From positions 868,001 to 932,000 of the forward strand of contig NZ_NIUY01000002.1 in NCBI RefSeq assembly GCF_002205795.1: 64,000 nt of DNA, read 5' to 3'. Positions within the stretch are counted from its first letter, which is position 1; every line of letters begins with the position of its first letter. The notes beneath the pieces are model-generated. The model was not told the origin of the DNA. It ran no database searches and was given only the letters and a program-made list of their open reading frames with translations. Below are positions 25,231 through 34,566 of this stretch, one piece after another. Both the position numbers and the translations under genes were made by a program. Origin of the DNA: Chryseobacterium sp. VAUSW3 (GTDB taxonomy: Bacteria; Bacteroidota; Bacteroidia; Flavobacteriales; Weeksellaceae).

Positions 25231-26358
25231 ATGTCCGCAATATTAATAAAGGAAGTACAAAGTGTTCAGGATTTAAAAAAATTCATCACTTTTCCTATGG
25301 AACTTTACAAAAATAACAAAAATTATGTACCGCCTTTAATCAACGAGGAAAAAAACATCTGGAATCCCGCAGAAAATCCTGCTTTTAAGTATTCAGAAGC
25401 CAAACAGTTTCTTGCGGAACGAAACGGAAAGATTGTGGGTAGAATCGCTGTAATGATCAACCATAAGGAAGAAAAAGAATTGGGCATCAGCAAAGTACGC
25501 TTCGGTTGGCTCGATTTTATTGATGACCTGGAAGTATCTAAACTTTTAATCGATACTGCTGTGAATTATGCCAAAGAAAGAGGCATAAAAAAAATTGAAG
25601 GTCCCATGGGATTTACCAATCTTGACAAATCGGGAATGCTGACAATGGGTTTTGATAAGATTGCAACAATGATCGGCCTTTACAATTTCGAATACTACCC
25701 AAAACACATGGAAAAACTTGGGTTGGTTAAAGAAAAAGAATGGGTAGAATTTGAAATGAATTTCCCAACCGTACTGCCGGAAAAAGTTAACAAATTCAGT
25801 TCTTTGATTGCACAGAAATACAAACTGAATGTGATTGACTTCAAAAACAAAAAAGAAATTTTACCGCTGGTGGAGCCCATGTTCAAGCTTTTAGATCAGA
25901 CTTATAATTCGCTCTCCACGTACACCCCGATTTCAGAGGAGCAGATCAAAACTTACCGCGAGAAATACTTCCCTTTCATTGATAAAAATTATGTGATCTG
26001 CGTGGAAGATGAAAATCATCAGCTTGTTGCTTTTGCGATTACAATGCCGTCTTATTCCAAAGCGTTGCAGAAATCAAAAGGAAAACTTCTGCCTTTCGGG
26101 TGGTGGCATTTTCTGCAGGCAGGGAAGAAAAACGACCGCGCGAATTTTTATCTTATCGGCATCCATCCGGAATACCAGCGCCGTGGGGTTACCGCCATTA
26201 TTTTTAAAGAAATATTCTTAAGATTCAGCAAAATGGGAATTAAGTTTGCTGAAACCAATCCGGAGCTGGAAGAAAACAAAAGCGTACAGGTGCTGTGGCA
26301 GGATTATAACCCGGTAAATCACAAGCGGAGAAGAACCTATGCAATGGAAATTCAGTAA
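25231..26358 (+). CDS. GNAT-like acetyltransferase family protein
   Basis: The 375-residue protein resembles a GNAT-superfamily family found widely in Bacteroidota. The N-terminal part has FPMELYKNNKNYVPPL and a strand-rich domain with RIAVMINH. The central part contains GPMGFTNLDKSGML and GFDKIATMIGLYNFEYYP. The C-terminal GNAT-like half has YLIGIHPEYQRRGVTAIIF (the acetyl-CoA binding loop) followed by ETNPELEENKSVQ. Substrate is not known. A small membrane protein gene follows immediately on the same strand. Confidence 0.8.
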   Translation: MSAILIKEVQSVQDLKKFITFPMELYKNNKNYVPPLINEEKNIWNPAENPAFKYSEAKQFLAERNGKIVGRIAVMINHKEEKELGISKVRFGWLDFIDDLEVSKLLIDTAVNYAKERGIKKIEGPMGFTNLDKSGMLTMGFDKIATMIGLYNFEYYPKHMEKLGLVKEKEWVEFEMNFPTVLPEKVNKFSSLIAQKYKLNVIDFKNKKEILPLVEPMFKLLDQTYNSLSTYTPISEEQIKTYREKYFPFIDKNYVICVEDENHQLVAFAITMPSYSKALQKSKGKLLPFGWWHFLQAGKKNDRANFYLIGIHPEYQRRGVTAIIFKEIFLRFSKMGIKFAETNPELEENKSVQVLWQDYNPVNHKRRRTYAMEIQ

Positions 26359-26382
26359 CAATTATTGTTTAAAATCCTTAAA

Positions 26383-26571
26383 ATGAAAAAACAACTTTCC
26401 GTTTATCTGCTTCTTATTGTTGGTTTTATTGTCTACAATCAATTTTTTCAGGTTGCTGATGAGCGCACCAACAGCCTCATCAATATCCTTTTCGCAAGTT
26501 TCCTGTTTTTATACATCGGATATCTGGCTTTTCTCGTACTGAAGCGCATGAAAAACACAGGAAAGAAATAG
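26383..26571 (+). CDS. Small two-helix membrane protein
   Basis: The 62-residue product (from the ATG at 26383) has two hydrophobic segments, about residues 4-22 and 35-54, separated by a polar loop DERTNSL, and a basic C-terminus (KRMKNTGKK). I do not recognise it. A TTG six codons upstream (26365) is an alternative start. It lies 24 bases downstream of the acetyltransferase and about 120 bases upstream of nuoA. Confidence 0.6.
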   Translation: MKKQLSVYLLLIVGFIVYNQFFQVADERTNSLINILFASFLFLYIGYLAFLVLKRMKNTGKK

Positions 26572-26657
26572 TTATTTTTACTAATTCTAAATTACCGGGG
26601 ATTAATTATAAAATTATAATTCTTAGAGTTAAATTTCTTCCTTACATCTTTATTCAT

Positions 26658-26665
26658 TAAATTTG
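26658..26665 (+). promoter_or_regulatory. -7 promoter box of the nuo operon
   Basis: TAAATTTG matches TAnnTTTG and lies 23 bases before the nuoA ATG. A weak -33 candidate (TTTC) is at about 26634. It is the likely promoter for the 14-kb nuo operon. Confidence 0.55.
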
Positions 26666-26688
26666 CATATTGAGAAAATAATGTAAGC

Positions 26689-27060
26689 ATGAATATTCCA
26701 GAAAACTATCTTCCCATTATCATTCAGTTTGCTGTTGGTTTTGGTTTCGTACTACTTTGTATTTTAGGAACACACTTTTTAGGCCCGCGACAGAAGGCAA
26801 GTTCTACTAAAAAAAATGAAAGCTTCGAGTGTGGTGTGGATGTAGAAGGCAATGCCCGGACTCCTTTCTCTGTAAAATACTTTCTTACCGCAATTCTTTT
26901 TGTACTTTTCGATATCGAAATTGTATTTTTCTATCCATATGCAGTTAATCTGCGCGAATTTGGTGTAGAAGGATTTTTGGCGGTGCTTACTTTCATCTCC
27001 GTATTTTTCCTCGCTTTCATTTACGTATGGAAACGCGGAGCTTTAGACTGGGATAAATAA
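26689..27060 (+). CDS. nuoA: NADH-quinone oxidoreductase subunit A
   Basis: The 123-residue protein has three membrane helices (about 9-30, 62-85 and 93-115) and the NuoA loop with KNESFECGVDVEGNAR, followed by FSVKYFLTAILFVLFDIEIVFFYP in the second helix. It is a membrane subunit of complex I next to the quinone channel and starts the nuo operon. Confidence 0.95.
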   Translation: MNIPENYLPIIIQFAVGFGFVLLCILGTHFLGPRQKASSTKKNESFECGVDVEGNARTPFSVKYFLTAILFVLFDIEIVFFYPYAVNLREFGVEGFLAVLTFISVFFLAFIYVWKRGALDWDK

Positions 27061-27102
27061 ACCCCATTTTTCGTATTTTAATTAATCTTAAAAGAAACAA
27101 AA

Positions 27103-27660
27103 ATGTCAGATAACAAACCGATTATAAGAATGGATGCTGAACCACCTGAGGGTTTTGAGGGCGAAGGATTTTTCGCAACCAAACTCAGCAGTGTAATAGG
27201 CATGGCACGTAAATTTTCGCTATGGCCACTTCCTTTTGCCACTTCATGTTGTGGTATTGAATTTATGGCTGTACTGAACCCGACATACGACGCTTCACGA
27301 TTTGGGATGGAAAGAAACTCCTTCTCCCCAAGACAGGCAGATATGCTGATGGTTTGCGGAACTATTTCTAAAAAATTAGGACCTGTACTGAAGCAGGTTT
27401 ATACCCAGATGGCTGAGCCAAAATGGGTGATTGCTGTGGGCGCATGTGCCTCCAGCGGTGGCATTTTCGATACTTACTCTGTACTTCAGGGAATCGATAA
27501 AATTATTCCTGTAGATGTGTATGTTCCCGGCTGCCCGCCAAGACCGGAACAGATTATTGAAGGCGTAATGCAGGTACAGGCACTTTGCGAAAACGAAAGT
27601 ATCCGCAGAAGAGATCTTCCTGAATATAAAAACTTACTGGAATCCTACGGCATAAATTAA
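27103..27660 (+). CDS. nuoB: NADH-quinone oxidoreductase subunit B
   Basis: The 185-residue protein carries the 4Fe-4S cluster N2 ligands: the tandem Cys in [10 protein letters not shown], then VGACASSGG and PGCPPRPE. N2 hands electrons to ubiquinone or menaquinone at the junction of the two arms of complex I. It is 42 bases downstream of nuoA; nuoC follows within a few bases. Confidence 0.96.
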   Translation: MSDNKPIIRMDAEPPEGFEGEGFFATKLSSVIGMARKFSLWPLPFATSCCGIEFMAVLNPTYDASRFGMERNSFSPRQADMLMVCGTISKKLGPVLKQVYTQMAEPKWVIAVGACASSGGIFDTYSVLQGIDKIIPVDVYVPGCPPRPEQIIEGVMQVQALCENESIRRRDLPEYKNLLESYGIN

Positions 27661-27667
27661 TTTGGCA

Positions 27668-28162
27668 ATGACAAACGAATTTGTTTTAGAAGCAATTACA
27701 AGAGAATTTCCGGATTCAGTAATCTCGCATTCAGAACCATATGATCTTCTTACTTTAGAAATAAAAAAAGAAGACATCAAAAAGGTAATTCACTATCTAA
27801 GAGATTCATCTTTAGAAATAAATTTCCTTACAGATATCTGCGGAATTCATTATCCCGAAAATCCGGCAAAAGAAATCGGCGTAATTTATCATCTTCATAA
27901 CATGATGACCAACTTCAGAATTCGTCTGAAAGCCTTTATGCCAAAAGAAAATGCCGAAGTAGATTCAATGACCGACCTCTATGCCGGTGCTAACTGGATG
28001 GAGAGAGAAACTTTCGAATTCTACGGAGTTAAATTTAAAGGCCATCCGGATCTCCGTGTCATCCTTAATATGGAAGATATTGGCTACCACCCGATGCTGA
28101 AGGAGTATCGTCTCGAAGATGGTACAAGAACAGATAAAGACGATAAAATGTTCGGAAGATAA
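27668..28162 (+). CDS. nuoC: NADH-quinone oxidoreductase subunit C
   Basis: The 164-residue subunit has the family core LTDICGIHYP and the C-terminal signature NWMERETFEFYGVKFKGHPDLRVIL, then YHPMLKEYRLED. It is a peripheral-arm subunit and, unlike in E. coli, is not fused to NuoD. I choose the ATG at 27668, seven bases after the nuoB stop; a TTG two codons upstream is also possible. Confidence 0.94.
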   Translation: MTNEFVLEAITREFPDSVISHSEPYDLLTLEIKKEDIKKVIHYLRDSSLEINFLTDICGIHYPENPAKEIGVIYHLHNMMTNFRIRLKAFMPKENAEVDSMTDLYAGANWMERETFEFYGVKFKGHPDLRVILNMEDIGYHPMLKEYRLEDGTRTDKDDKMFGR

Positions 28163-28183
28163 CCTTAGATCAACGGAAAAATT

Positions 28184-29407
28184 ATGAAAGACAACGCGCT
28201 ATCAAATATACTCAGCCATAACGACACAAAGGATAATATCGACGGGCAGTTATATACGCTGAACCTGGGGCCTACCCACCCGGCAACCCACGGTATTTTT
28301 CAGAATGTTCTAACGATGGATGGCGAAAGGATTCTGCATTCAGAACAAACCATCGGTTATATTCACCGTGCTTTTGAAAAGATTTCTGAAAGAAGAAATT
28401 TTGCACAGATTACTACCCTTACCGACAGGATGAACTACTGCTCTGCCCCAATCAATAATATGGGTTGGCACATGACGGTGGAAAAACTCATCGGCTGCGA
28501 AGTTCCCAAACGGGTAGACTACATGAGAGTCATCATGATGGAGTTGGCCAGAATTGCCGACCACATGATCTGTAACGGGGTTATCGCGATGGATGCCGGT
28601 GCAATTACAGGCTTAACTTATCTTTTCCAGGAAAGAGAAAAAATATACGAAATGTATGAGCAGATTTGTGGTGCCAGAATGACCACAAACATGGGAAGAA
28701 TCGGAGGTTTCGAAAGAGATTTCAGCCCTCAGTTCCATGAAATGCTTCAGACATGGTTAAAGAAATTCCCGAAAATCTGGGGTGAATTCTGTGCATTGAA
28801 TGAAAGAAACAGAATTTTTATGGACAGAACCATCAAGGCCGGCTCTATTTCAGCCGAAAGAGCACTAAGCTACGGTTTCACCGGTCCCAACTTACGTGCA
28901 GCGGGTGTAGATTACGATGTACGTGTGGCAAGTCCTTATTCTTCTTACAACGATTTCGATTTCATCATTCCTGTAGGAACTTCCGGCGATACTTACGACC
29001 GTTTTATGGTTCGCCAGCAGGAAGTGTGGGAAAGTCTGAAAATCATTGAGCAAGCCTATAAAAATCTCCCGGACGGACCTTTCCACGCCGATGTTCCGGA
29101 ATTTTATCTGCCGGAAAAAGCCGATGTTTACAATAATATGGAAGCACTTATCTATCACTTTAAAATCGTGATGGGCGAAACTGATGTGCCGAAAGGCGAA
29201 GTTTATCATGCTGTAGAAGGTGGAAACGGCGAATTAGGATTCTATCTCGTGAGTGATGGTGGCCGTTCTCCTTACCGACTGCACTTCAGGAGACCATGCT
29301 TTATTTACTATCAGGCTTATCCGGAAATGATCAAAGGCGGAATGATTTCCGACGCGATTGTTACCATGTGCAGCATGAACGTAATTGCCGGGGAGCTTGA
29401 TGCTTAA
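28184..29407 (+). CDS. nuoD: NADH-quinone oxidoreductase subunit D
   Basis: The 407-residue protein has the quinone-site region LGPTHPATHG near the N-terminus (the His and nearby residues line the quinone pocket), GYIHRAFEK, and RVDYMRVIMMELARIADH. The C-terminal part contains YRLHFRRPCF and ISDAIVTMCSMNVIAGELDA. It forms the quinone cavity together with NuoB. The 131-base gap after it carries a heptanucleotide repeat. Confidence 0.96.
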   Translation: MKDNALSNILSHNDTKDNIDGQLYTLNLGPTHPATHGIFQNVLTMDGERILHSEQTIGYIHRAFEKISERRNFAQITTLTDRMNYCSAPINNMGWHMTVEKLIGCEVPKRVDYMRVIMMELARIADHMICNGVIAMDAGAITGLTYLFQEREKIYEMYEQICGARMTTNMGRIGGFERDFSPQFHEMLQTWLKKFPKIWGEFCALNERNRIFMDRTIKAGSISAERALSYGFTGPNLRAAGVDYDVRVASPYSSYNDFDFIIPVGTSGDTYDRFMVRQQEVWESLKIIEQAYKNLPDGPFHADVPEFYLPEKADVYNNMEALIYHFKIVMGETDVPKGEVYHAVEGGNGELGFYLVSDGGRSPYRLHFRRPCFIYYQAYPEMIKGGMISDAIVTMCSMNVIAGELDA

Positions 29408-29504
29408 TAAAATTATTAATTTTAGGTTATAAATTTTGAATTAATCTAAAAATCAAACATAAAAATTAGATCAATGGTAAGATTTTCAGAAAACGATTTC
29501 ATCT

Positions 29505-29532
29505 GAAATCTAAAATCTAAAATCTAAAATCT
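29505..29532. repeat. Heptanucleotide tandem repeat between nuoD and nuoE
   Basis: About four copies of AAAATCT in tandem lie just before the nuoE start, within a 131-base AT-rich gap. A related TCAAATCTCAAATCTAAAC stretch lies before nuoN (39394-39412). It probably expanded by slippage and is a variable spacer. Confidence 0.6.
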
Positions 29533-29538
29533 TAAAAT

Positions 29539-30048
29539 ATGAGCGAAACTGTTGCTTTTAAACCTGAATCCTTAGAACAGGTACATAAAATTATCGCAAG
29601 ATATCCTGAAGGGAAGCAAAAATCTGCCCTCATTCCTGTGCTTCACCTTGCGCAGAAAGAATTTGGTGGCTGGCTTGATGTTCCCGTGATGGATTACGTT
29701 GCCCAAATTCTCAGCATCAAACCAATTGAAGTGTACGAAGTTGCAACGTTCTACACCATGTTCAACATGAAACCGGTGGGGAAATATGTATTGGAAGTTT
29801 GCCGAACCGGCCCTTGCCTTACCAGAGGAAGTGAAAAAATTCTCGATCATATCCGTACCAAACTGAACATTAAAGACGGCGAAACCACTGCTGACGGACT
29901 ATTCACCCTGAAACCTGCAGAATGCCTCGGTGCCTGTGGTTATGCGCCAATGATGCAGCTGGGTAAATTTTATCACGAAAATTTAACAGTGGAAAAAGTT
30001 GACGAAATCCTGGAACTCTGCAGACAGGGAGCCGTTGCACTCGACTAA
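29539..30048 (+). CDS. nuoE: NADH-quinone oxidoreductase subunit E
   Basis: The 169-residue protein is the 24-kDa-type 2Fe-2S subunit. The N-terminal helical part has IARYPEGKQKSALIPVLHLAQ and VATFYTMFN. Thioredoxin-fold ligands are CRTGPC followed by LGACGYAPMM. The 2Fe-2S cluster N1a sits near the flavin of NuoF. The gap to nuoF is 93 bases. Confidence 0.95.
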   Translation: MSETVAFKPESLEQVHKIIARYPEGKQKSALIPVLHLAQKEFGGWLDVPVMDYVAQILSIKPIEVYEVATFYTMFNMKPVGKYVLEVCRTGPCLTRGSEKILDHIRTKLNIKDGETTADGLFTLKPAECLGACGYAPMMQLGKFYHENLTVEKVDEILELCRQGAVALD

Positions 30049-30141
30049 ACTATTGATTTCAGAACCGTAAGGTTTTTATTGAATTTAAAAAAGTAATTAC
30101 AGGCAAGAAGCCAAAAGCCAATTGCAATAAGCATATAGAAA

Positions 30142-31497
30142 ATGAGTAAAAAACTTTTACTTAAAGACGCGCACATAGAAGGAATCCGTTACTTCGATGT
30201 TTACCGCAAACAGGGCGGTTACGAAGCAGTTGAAAAAGCACTGAAAATGACCCCTGACGCCATTGTGGAAGAAGTGAAAACTTCAGGACTACGAGGGCGT
30301 GGCGGCGCAGGATTCCCAACAGGCATGAAATGGAGTTTCCTCGCAAAACCCGAAGGTGTCCCAAGATATCTGGTCGTAAATGCCGACGAATCCGAACCGG
30401 GAACTTTTAAAGACCGTTACTTAATGGAATTCCTGCCCCATCTTCTGATTGAAGGAATGATTGTTTCTTCATTCGCGTTGGGCGCAAATACATCATACAT
30501 TTACATCCGTGGTGAATATTCCTGGATTCCCGACATTCTGGAAGAAGCCATTGAAGAAGCAAAGAAAAACGGATTCTTAGGAAAAAATATTTTAGGAACC
30601 GGTTACGATCTGGAGATTTACGTTCAGCGCGGTGCCGGTGCATATATCTGCGGTGAAGAAACTGCACTGCTGGAATCGCTGGAAGGTAAAAGAGGCAATC
30701 CACGCCTGAAACCGCCATTCCCGGCAGTAAAAGGTCTTTGGGAAAGCCCTACCGTAGTAAACAACGTAGAGACCATTGCAGCTGTAGTGCCTATCATCAA
30801 CATTACGGGAGCCGAATATGCCAAAATTGGCGTAGGACGTTCTACCGGAACAAAACTGATTTCTGCCTGCGGAAATATAAACAAACCTGGCGTTTACGAA
30901 ATCGACATGACCATCACCGTAGAAGAATTCATTTATTCTGATGAATACTGCGGCGGAATCCCGAACGGGAAGAAACTTAAAGCCTGTATTCCAGGCGGTT
31001 CTTCCGTGCCGATTCTTCCAGCCAATTTATTGCTGAAAACCATTAACGGTGAGCCGAGATATATGAATTATGAATCCCTCTCGGATGGCGGATTTGCAAC
31101 CGGAACAATGATGGGATCAGGCGGATTTGAAGTACTTGATGAAGACCAGTGTATCGTAGAACACACCATGACGCTGGCAAGATTCTATGCCCACGAAAGT
31201 TGCGGACAGTGTACACCATGCCGTGAAGGAACGCCGTGGATGTACAAAATCCTTAAAAAAATAGAAAGCGGAGAAGGAACCCTGGCAGACATCGACTTGC
31301 TGTGGGACATCCAGAGAAAAATAGAAGGAAATACCATTTGCCCTTTGGGTGACGCGGCTGCATGGCCTGTTGCCGCGGCAATCCGTCATTTCCGAGATGA
31401 GTTTGAATGGCATATTAACAATCCTGAAGCATTAACAAAAAATTACGGTTTAGCCAATTATGCGGATCCAATTCCGGTAGCTGCGAAAGCAGAATAA
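30142..31497 (+). CDS. nuoF: NADH-quinone oxidoreductase subunit F
   Basis: The 451-residue protein is the NADH and FMN-binding subunit. It has GLRGRGGAGFPTGMKWSF (NADH/FMN glycine-rich loop), ADESEPGTFKDR, GAGAYICGEETALLESLEG, and the 4Fe-4S ligands ESCGQCTPCREGTPWM with the last Cys in NTICPLGDAAAWP. It takes electrons from NADH and passes them to the cluster chain. The beta-barrel gene follows with a single base between stop and ATG. Confidence 0.96.
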   Translation: MSKKLLLKDAHIEGIRYFDVYRKQGGYEAVEKALKMTPDAIVEEVKTSGLRGRGGAGFPTGMKWSFLAKPEGVPRYLVVNADESEPGTFKDRYLMEFLPHLLIEGMIVSSFALGANTSYIYIRGEYSWIPDILEEAIEEAKKNGFLGKNILGTGYDLEIYVQRGAGAYICGEETALLESLEGKRGNPRLKPPFPAVKGLWESPTVVNNVETIAAVVPIINITGAEYAKIGVGRSTGTKLISACGNINKPGVYEIDMTITVEEFIYSDEYCGGIPNGKKLKACIPGGSSVPILPANLLLKTINGEPRYMNYESLSDGGFATGTMMGSGGFEVLDEDQCIVEHTMTLARFYAHESCGQCTPCREGTPWMYKILKKIESGEGTLADIDLLWDIQRKIEGNTICPLGDAAAWPVAAAIRHFRDEFEWHINNPEALTKNYGLANYADPIPVAAKAE

Positions 31498-31498
31498 G

Positions 31499-32359
31499 AT
31501 GAAGAAGTTCTTTAAAATTTTTGCATTCCTTTTTCTGGGACTGAACTTGAGTTTTGCCCAGGAAACAGATACAACTCAGGAAATATCTGACGATTTCGAC
31601 TTTAGTATTAAGCCGATGTCGAAAAAAGGACAGATGTTCGTTTTCTGGGGCTGGAACAGAGCCGCGTTTACTAACTCTGATATTCACTTTAGAGGAAACG
31701 GCTACGATTTCACTTTAGAAAATGTGGTAGCGCACGACAGACCGAGCGAATTAGACTTGGCTTACGTTGATCCGGGGCAAATTTCTAAACCGCAGTTTAA
31801 CTTCCGGTTGGGATATTTCATTAAGGATAATTTGGCGCTGGTTGTAGGTACAGACCATATGAAATATGTGATGGACCAGGAACAGACCGTAAAGTTTAAA
31901 GGAAATATTTCCGATCCGGTATATTCGGCGATGGTACAGAACGGTGAAGTTGATCTCACTGATACAAAATTCCTGACGTTTGAGCATACCGACGGACTGA
32001 ATTATGTAAATGCAGGTTTAGAAAAATATAAACCGCTTTTGAGCAAAGAAAAAATAAATGTGATGTGGAGCTACGGCGCAGGCGCAGGTGTTCTTTTTCC
32101 GAAAAGTAATGTAAAACTTTTCGACAATGAGCGAAGCGACCGTTTTCATGTTGCAGGCTTCGGCCTCGATGCCAGAGCAAATATCAACGCTGTCTTCTGG
32201 AAACACTGGATGGCAAGAGTAGAAGGAAAATTAGGCTATATCAATATGCCTGACATTAAGACAACATTAAACAATAAACCCGATAAAGCATCCCAGGATT
32301 TCTTTTTCGGACAGATCAATTTCGGGATTGGTTATACCTTTAATGCCCGTAAAATTTAA
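31499..32359 (+). CDS. Outer-membrane beta-barrel-like protein inside the nuo operon
   Basis: The 286-residue product starts with a signal peptide (MKKFFKIFAFLFLGLNLSFAQ) and continues as alternating amphipathic strands with aromatic ends: MFVFWGWNRAAF, FNFRLGYFIKDNLALVVG, MWSYGAGAGVLFP, and a last strand FGQINFGIGYTFNARKI, the typical C-terminal barrel strand. It therefore looks like an outer-membrane barrel of unknown function. It starts one base after the nuoF stop and ends 26 bases before the nuoG ATG, so it is translated from the nuo message. No complex I subunit has this shape; a role in the complex is not implied by the sequence. Confidence 0.75.
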   Translation: MKKFFKIFAFLFLGLNLSFAQETDTTQEISDDFDFSIKPMSKKGQMFVFWGWNRAAFTNSDIHFRGNGYDFTLENVVAHDRPSELDLAYVDPGQISKPQFNFRLGYFIKDNLALVVGTDHMKYVMDQEQTVKFKGNISDPVYSAMVQNGEVDLTDTKFLTFEHTDGLNYVNAGLEKYKPLLSKEKINVMWSYGAGAGVLFPKSNVKLFDNERSDRFHVAGFGLDARANINAVFWKHWMARVEGKLGYINMPDIKTTLNNKPDKASQDFFFGQINFGIGYTFNARKI

Positions 32360-32385
32360 TTAATTCATTTTTGAATTCATCTATA

Positions 32386-33387
32386 ATGAGCGAAGAAATT
32401 AAAAAATTTAAGATCACGATCGACGGACAAACCACTGAGGTTTTGCCCGGAACTTCTATTCTTGAAGCAGCCAGACAAATCGGTGGTAAATCTGTACCAC
32501 CCGCGATGTGTTACTACAAACCTCTGGAATCCAGCGGCGGAAGATGCAGAACCTGTTTGGTAGAAGTATCGAAAGGTTCAGATGCAGATTCACGGCCAAT
32601 GCCAAAACTTGTAGCAAGCTGCAGAACCGGTGTTATGGATGGTATGGAAGTAAAAAACCTTACCTCCGAAAAAACTCAGGAAGCAAGAAAAGCCGTAACC
32701 GAATTTCTGCTTATAAATCACCCTCTGGACTGCCCGGTATGTGACCAGGCCGGCGAATGCCACCTTCAGGATTTGGGTTATGAGCATGGTGTAGAAGCAA
32801 CCAGAACAGAATTTGAAAGAAGAACTTTCGAGCCTGAAGATATCGGTCCGAACATTAAACTTCACATGAATCGCTGTATCCTGTGTGCACGATGCGTTTT
32901 GGTAGCAAACCAGCTTACCGAAAACCGTGAGCACGGAATTCTCTTCAGAGGTGACCATGCAGAGATTTCAACGAATTTAAATAAAGCTCTGGACAGTGAT
33001 TTCATTGGAAACGTAATTGATGTATGTCCTGTAGGAGCATTAACCGACAGAACTGCACGTTTTGCAAGCAGAGTGTGGTTTACCAAACCAATGAACGCCA
33101 CCTGCAAATGTGATAAATGTGCCGGAAAAGCGGTTGTTTGGATGAAAGGTGAAGAAATCATCAGGGTTACTGCCAGAAAAGACCAGTACGACGAAGTACA
33201 GGATTGGATCTGTGATGAGTGCCGTTTCGAGAAAAAAGACCTGAAACACTGGACGATCGAAGGTCCGAGACATATCGACAGACACTCGGTTATCTCGCTG
33301 AACCATTACGAGAAGCCAAAAAATATGGTTAATCTCCTGAACAATCCCGATGCAAAAGAAATCGGTGAAAAAGACGAAATAATTTAA
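32386..33387 (+). CDS. nuoG: NADH-quinone oxidoreductase subunit G, short form
   Basis: The protein (333 aa from the ATG at 32386) holds the N-terminal cluster domains of NuoG. It has a 2Fe-2S site (CYYKPLESSGGRCRTC, VASCRTG), the His-Cys 4Fe-4S motif HPLDCPVCDQAGECHLQD, the CILCARC and CPVGALTDR ligands, and the four-Cys group CKCDKC with WICDECRF. It stops shortly after, so the large molybdopterin-oxidoreductase-like domain of the E. coli subunit (908 aa) is missing. All clusters needed for electron transfer from NuoF to NuoI appear present. I believe short forms exist in Bacteroidota, but that is from memory. Confidence 0.9.
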   Translation: MSEEIKKFKITIDGQTTEVLPGTSILEAARQIGGKSVPPAMCYYKPLESSGGRCRTCLVEVSKGSDADSRPMPKLVASCRTGVMDGMEVKNLTSEKTQEARKAVTEFLLINHPLDCPVCDQAGECHLQDLGYEHGVEATRTEFERRTFEPEDIGPNIKLHMNRCILCARCVLVANQLTENREHGILFRGDHAEISTNLNKALDSDFIGNVIDVCPVGALTDRTARFASRVWFTKPMNATCKCDKCAGKAVVWMKGEEIIRVTARKDQYDEVQDWICDECRFEKKDLKHWTIEGPRHIDRHSVISLNHYEKPKNMVNLLNNPDAKEIGEKDEII

Positions 33388-33450
33388 TTTGATAATGAGC
33401 TGTTTAAAACTGATTTAAAATCAATCTTTAAACCTCAAATGATATAACTT

Positions 33451-34509
33451 ATGGAATTAATTACCTTTAAACTCATTTTAGTACTTGTTCTTTTTGCCGT
33501 ATCCATGGGCGTAGCAGCCTACTCTACCTGGGGCGAGCGAAAAGTGGCAGCGGCGTTACAGGACAGAATCGGGCCGAACAGAGCCGGACCGTTCGGTCTT
33601 TTGCAGCCTTTGGCTGATGGTGGAAAACTCTTTTTTAAAGAAGGATTTGTACCCCAGAATGCCGACAGATTCCTATTTTATTTAGGACCTGGCATCACCA
33701 TGTTCGTTTCCCTGATCACGGGTGCGGTAATTCCGTGGGGAAAATCGCTGAACATCGGTGGAACTTCTTTTGATATTCAGGTAGCCAATATCGATGTTGG
33801 CGTACTGTATCTTATCGGAATGGTTTCCATCGGAGTTTACGGAATGATGATCGGTGGTTGGGCATCCAATAATAAATACTCGCTTATCGGCGCCATCCGT
33901 GCTTCGTCGCAGATGATCTCTTATGAACTCGCGATGGGTCTTTCGCTTCTTGCAATTATTTTAATGGCAGGAAGTCTGGATCTTCACTATATCACTTCTT
34001 CACAGGGAACCGGTAAAATCTGGGGCTTAATTCCGGCAGACGGCATGAACTGGAATATTTTCTACCAGCCTTTAGCATTTATCATCTTTTTCGTTGCTGC
34101 TTTGGCAGAAACCAACCGTCACCCTTTCGATTTGCCGGAATGTGAATCTGAACTAGTAAACGGTTATATGACAGAATATTCATCCATGAACTTTGGGCAA
34201 TACATGTTCGGGGAATATGTGAATATGTTCATTTCAAATGCACTGATCGCAACCCTGTTTTTCGGAGGATTCAACTATCCCGGTATAAATTGGGTATCTG
34301 AAAACTGGGGCGAAAATACGGCAGGTATTTTAAGTATCCTGGCGATGCTCTTTAAAGTGATTATCGGAATCCTGATCTTTATGTGGATCCGCTGGACGAT
34401 CCCGAGATTCAGATACGACCAGTTGATGCATCTGGGCTGGAAGAGTTTAATTCCTTTAGCCTTAGTAAATCTTGTGATTACTGCTGCTGTAATTGTTTTC
34501 TTTACCTAA
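33451..34509 (+). CDS. nuoH: NADH-quinone oxidoreductase subunit H
   Basis: The 352-residue membrane subunit has the quinone-channel signatures GERKVAAALQDRIGPNRAGPFGLLQPLADG, given here in part: ERKVAAALQDRIGPNR, then LADGGKLFFKE, and AETNRHPFDLPECESELV with the acidic channel residues. About eight membrane helices. NuoH links the quinone site to the proton-pumping modules. Confidence 0.96.
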   Translation: MELITFKLILVLVLFAVSMGVAAYSTWGERKVAAALQDRIGPNRAGPFGLLQPLADGGKLFFKEGFVPQNADRFLFYLGPGITMFVSLITGAVIPWGKSLNIGGTSFDIQVANIDVGVLYLIGMVSIGVYGMMIGGWASNNKYSLIGAIRASSQMISYELAMGLSLLAIILMAGSLDLHYITSSQGTGKIWGLIPADGMNWNIFYQPLAFIIFFVAALAETNRHPFDLPECESELVNGYMTEYSSMNFGQYMFGEYVNMFISNALIATLFFGGFNYPGINWVSENWGENTAGILSILAMLFKVIIGILIFMWIRWTIPRFRYDQLMHLGWKSLIPLALVNLVITAAVIVFFT

Positions 34510-34566
34510 TTAAAAAAGTAAAAGTTGTCATGCTCACGGCTTAGGCCAAGCTAAAACAAAATCAAT

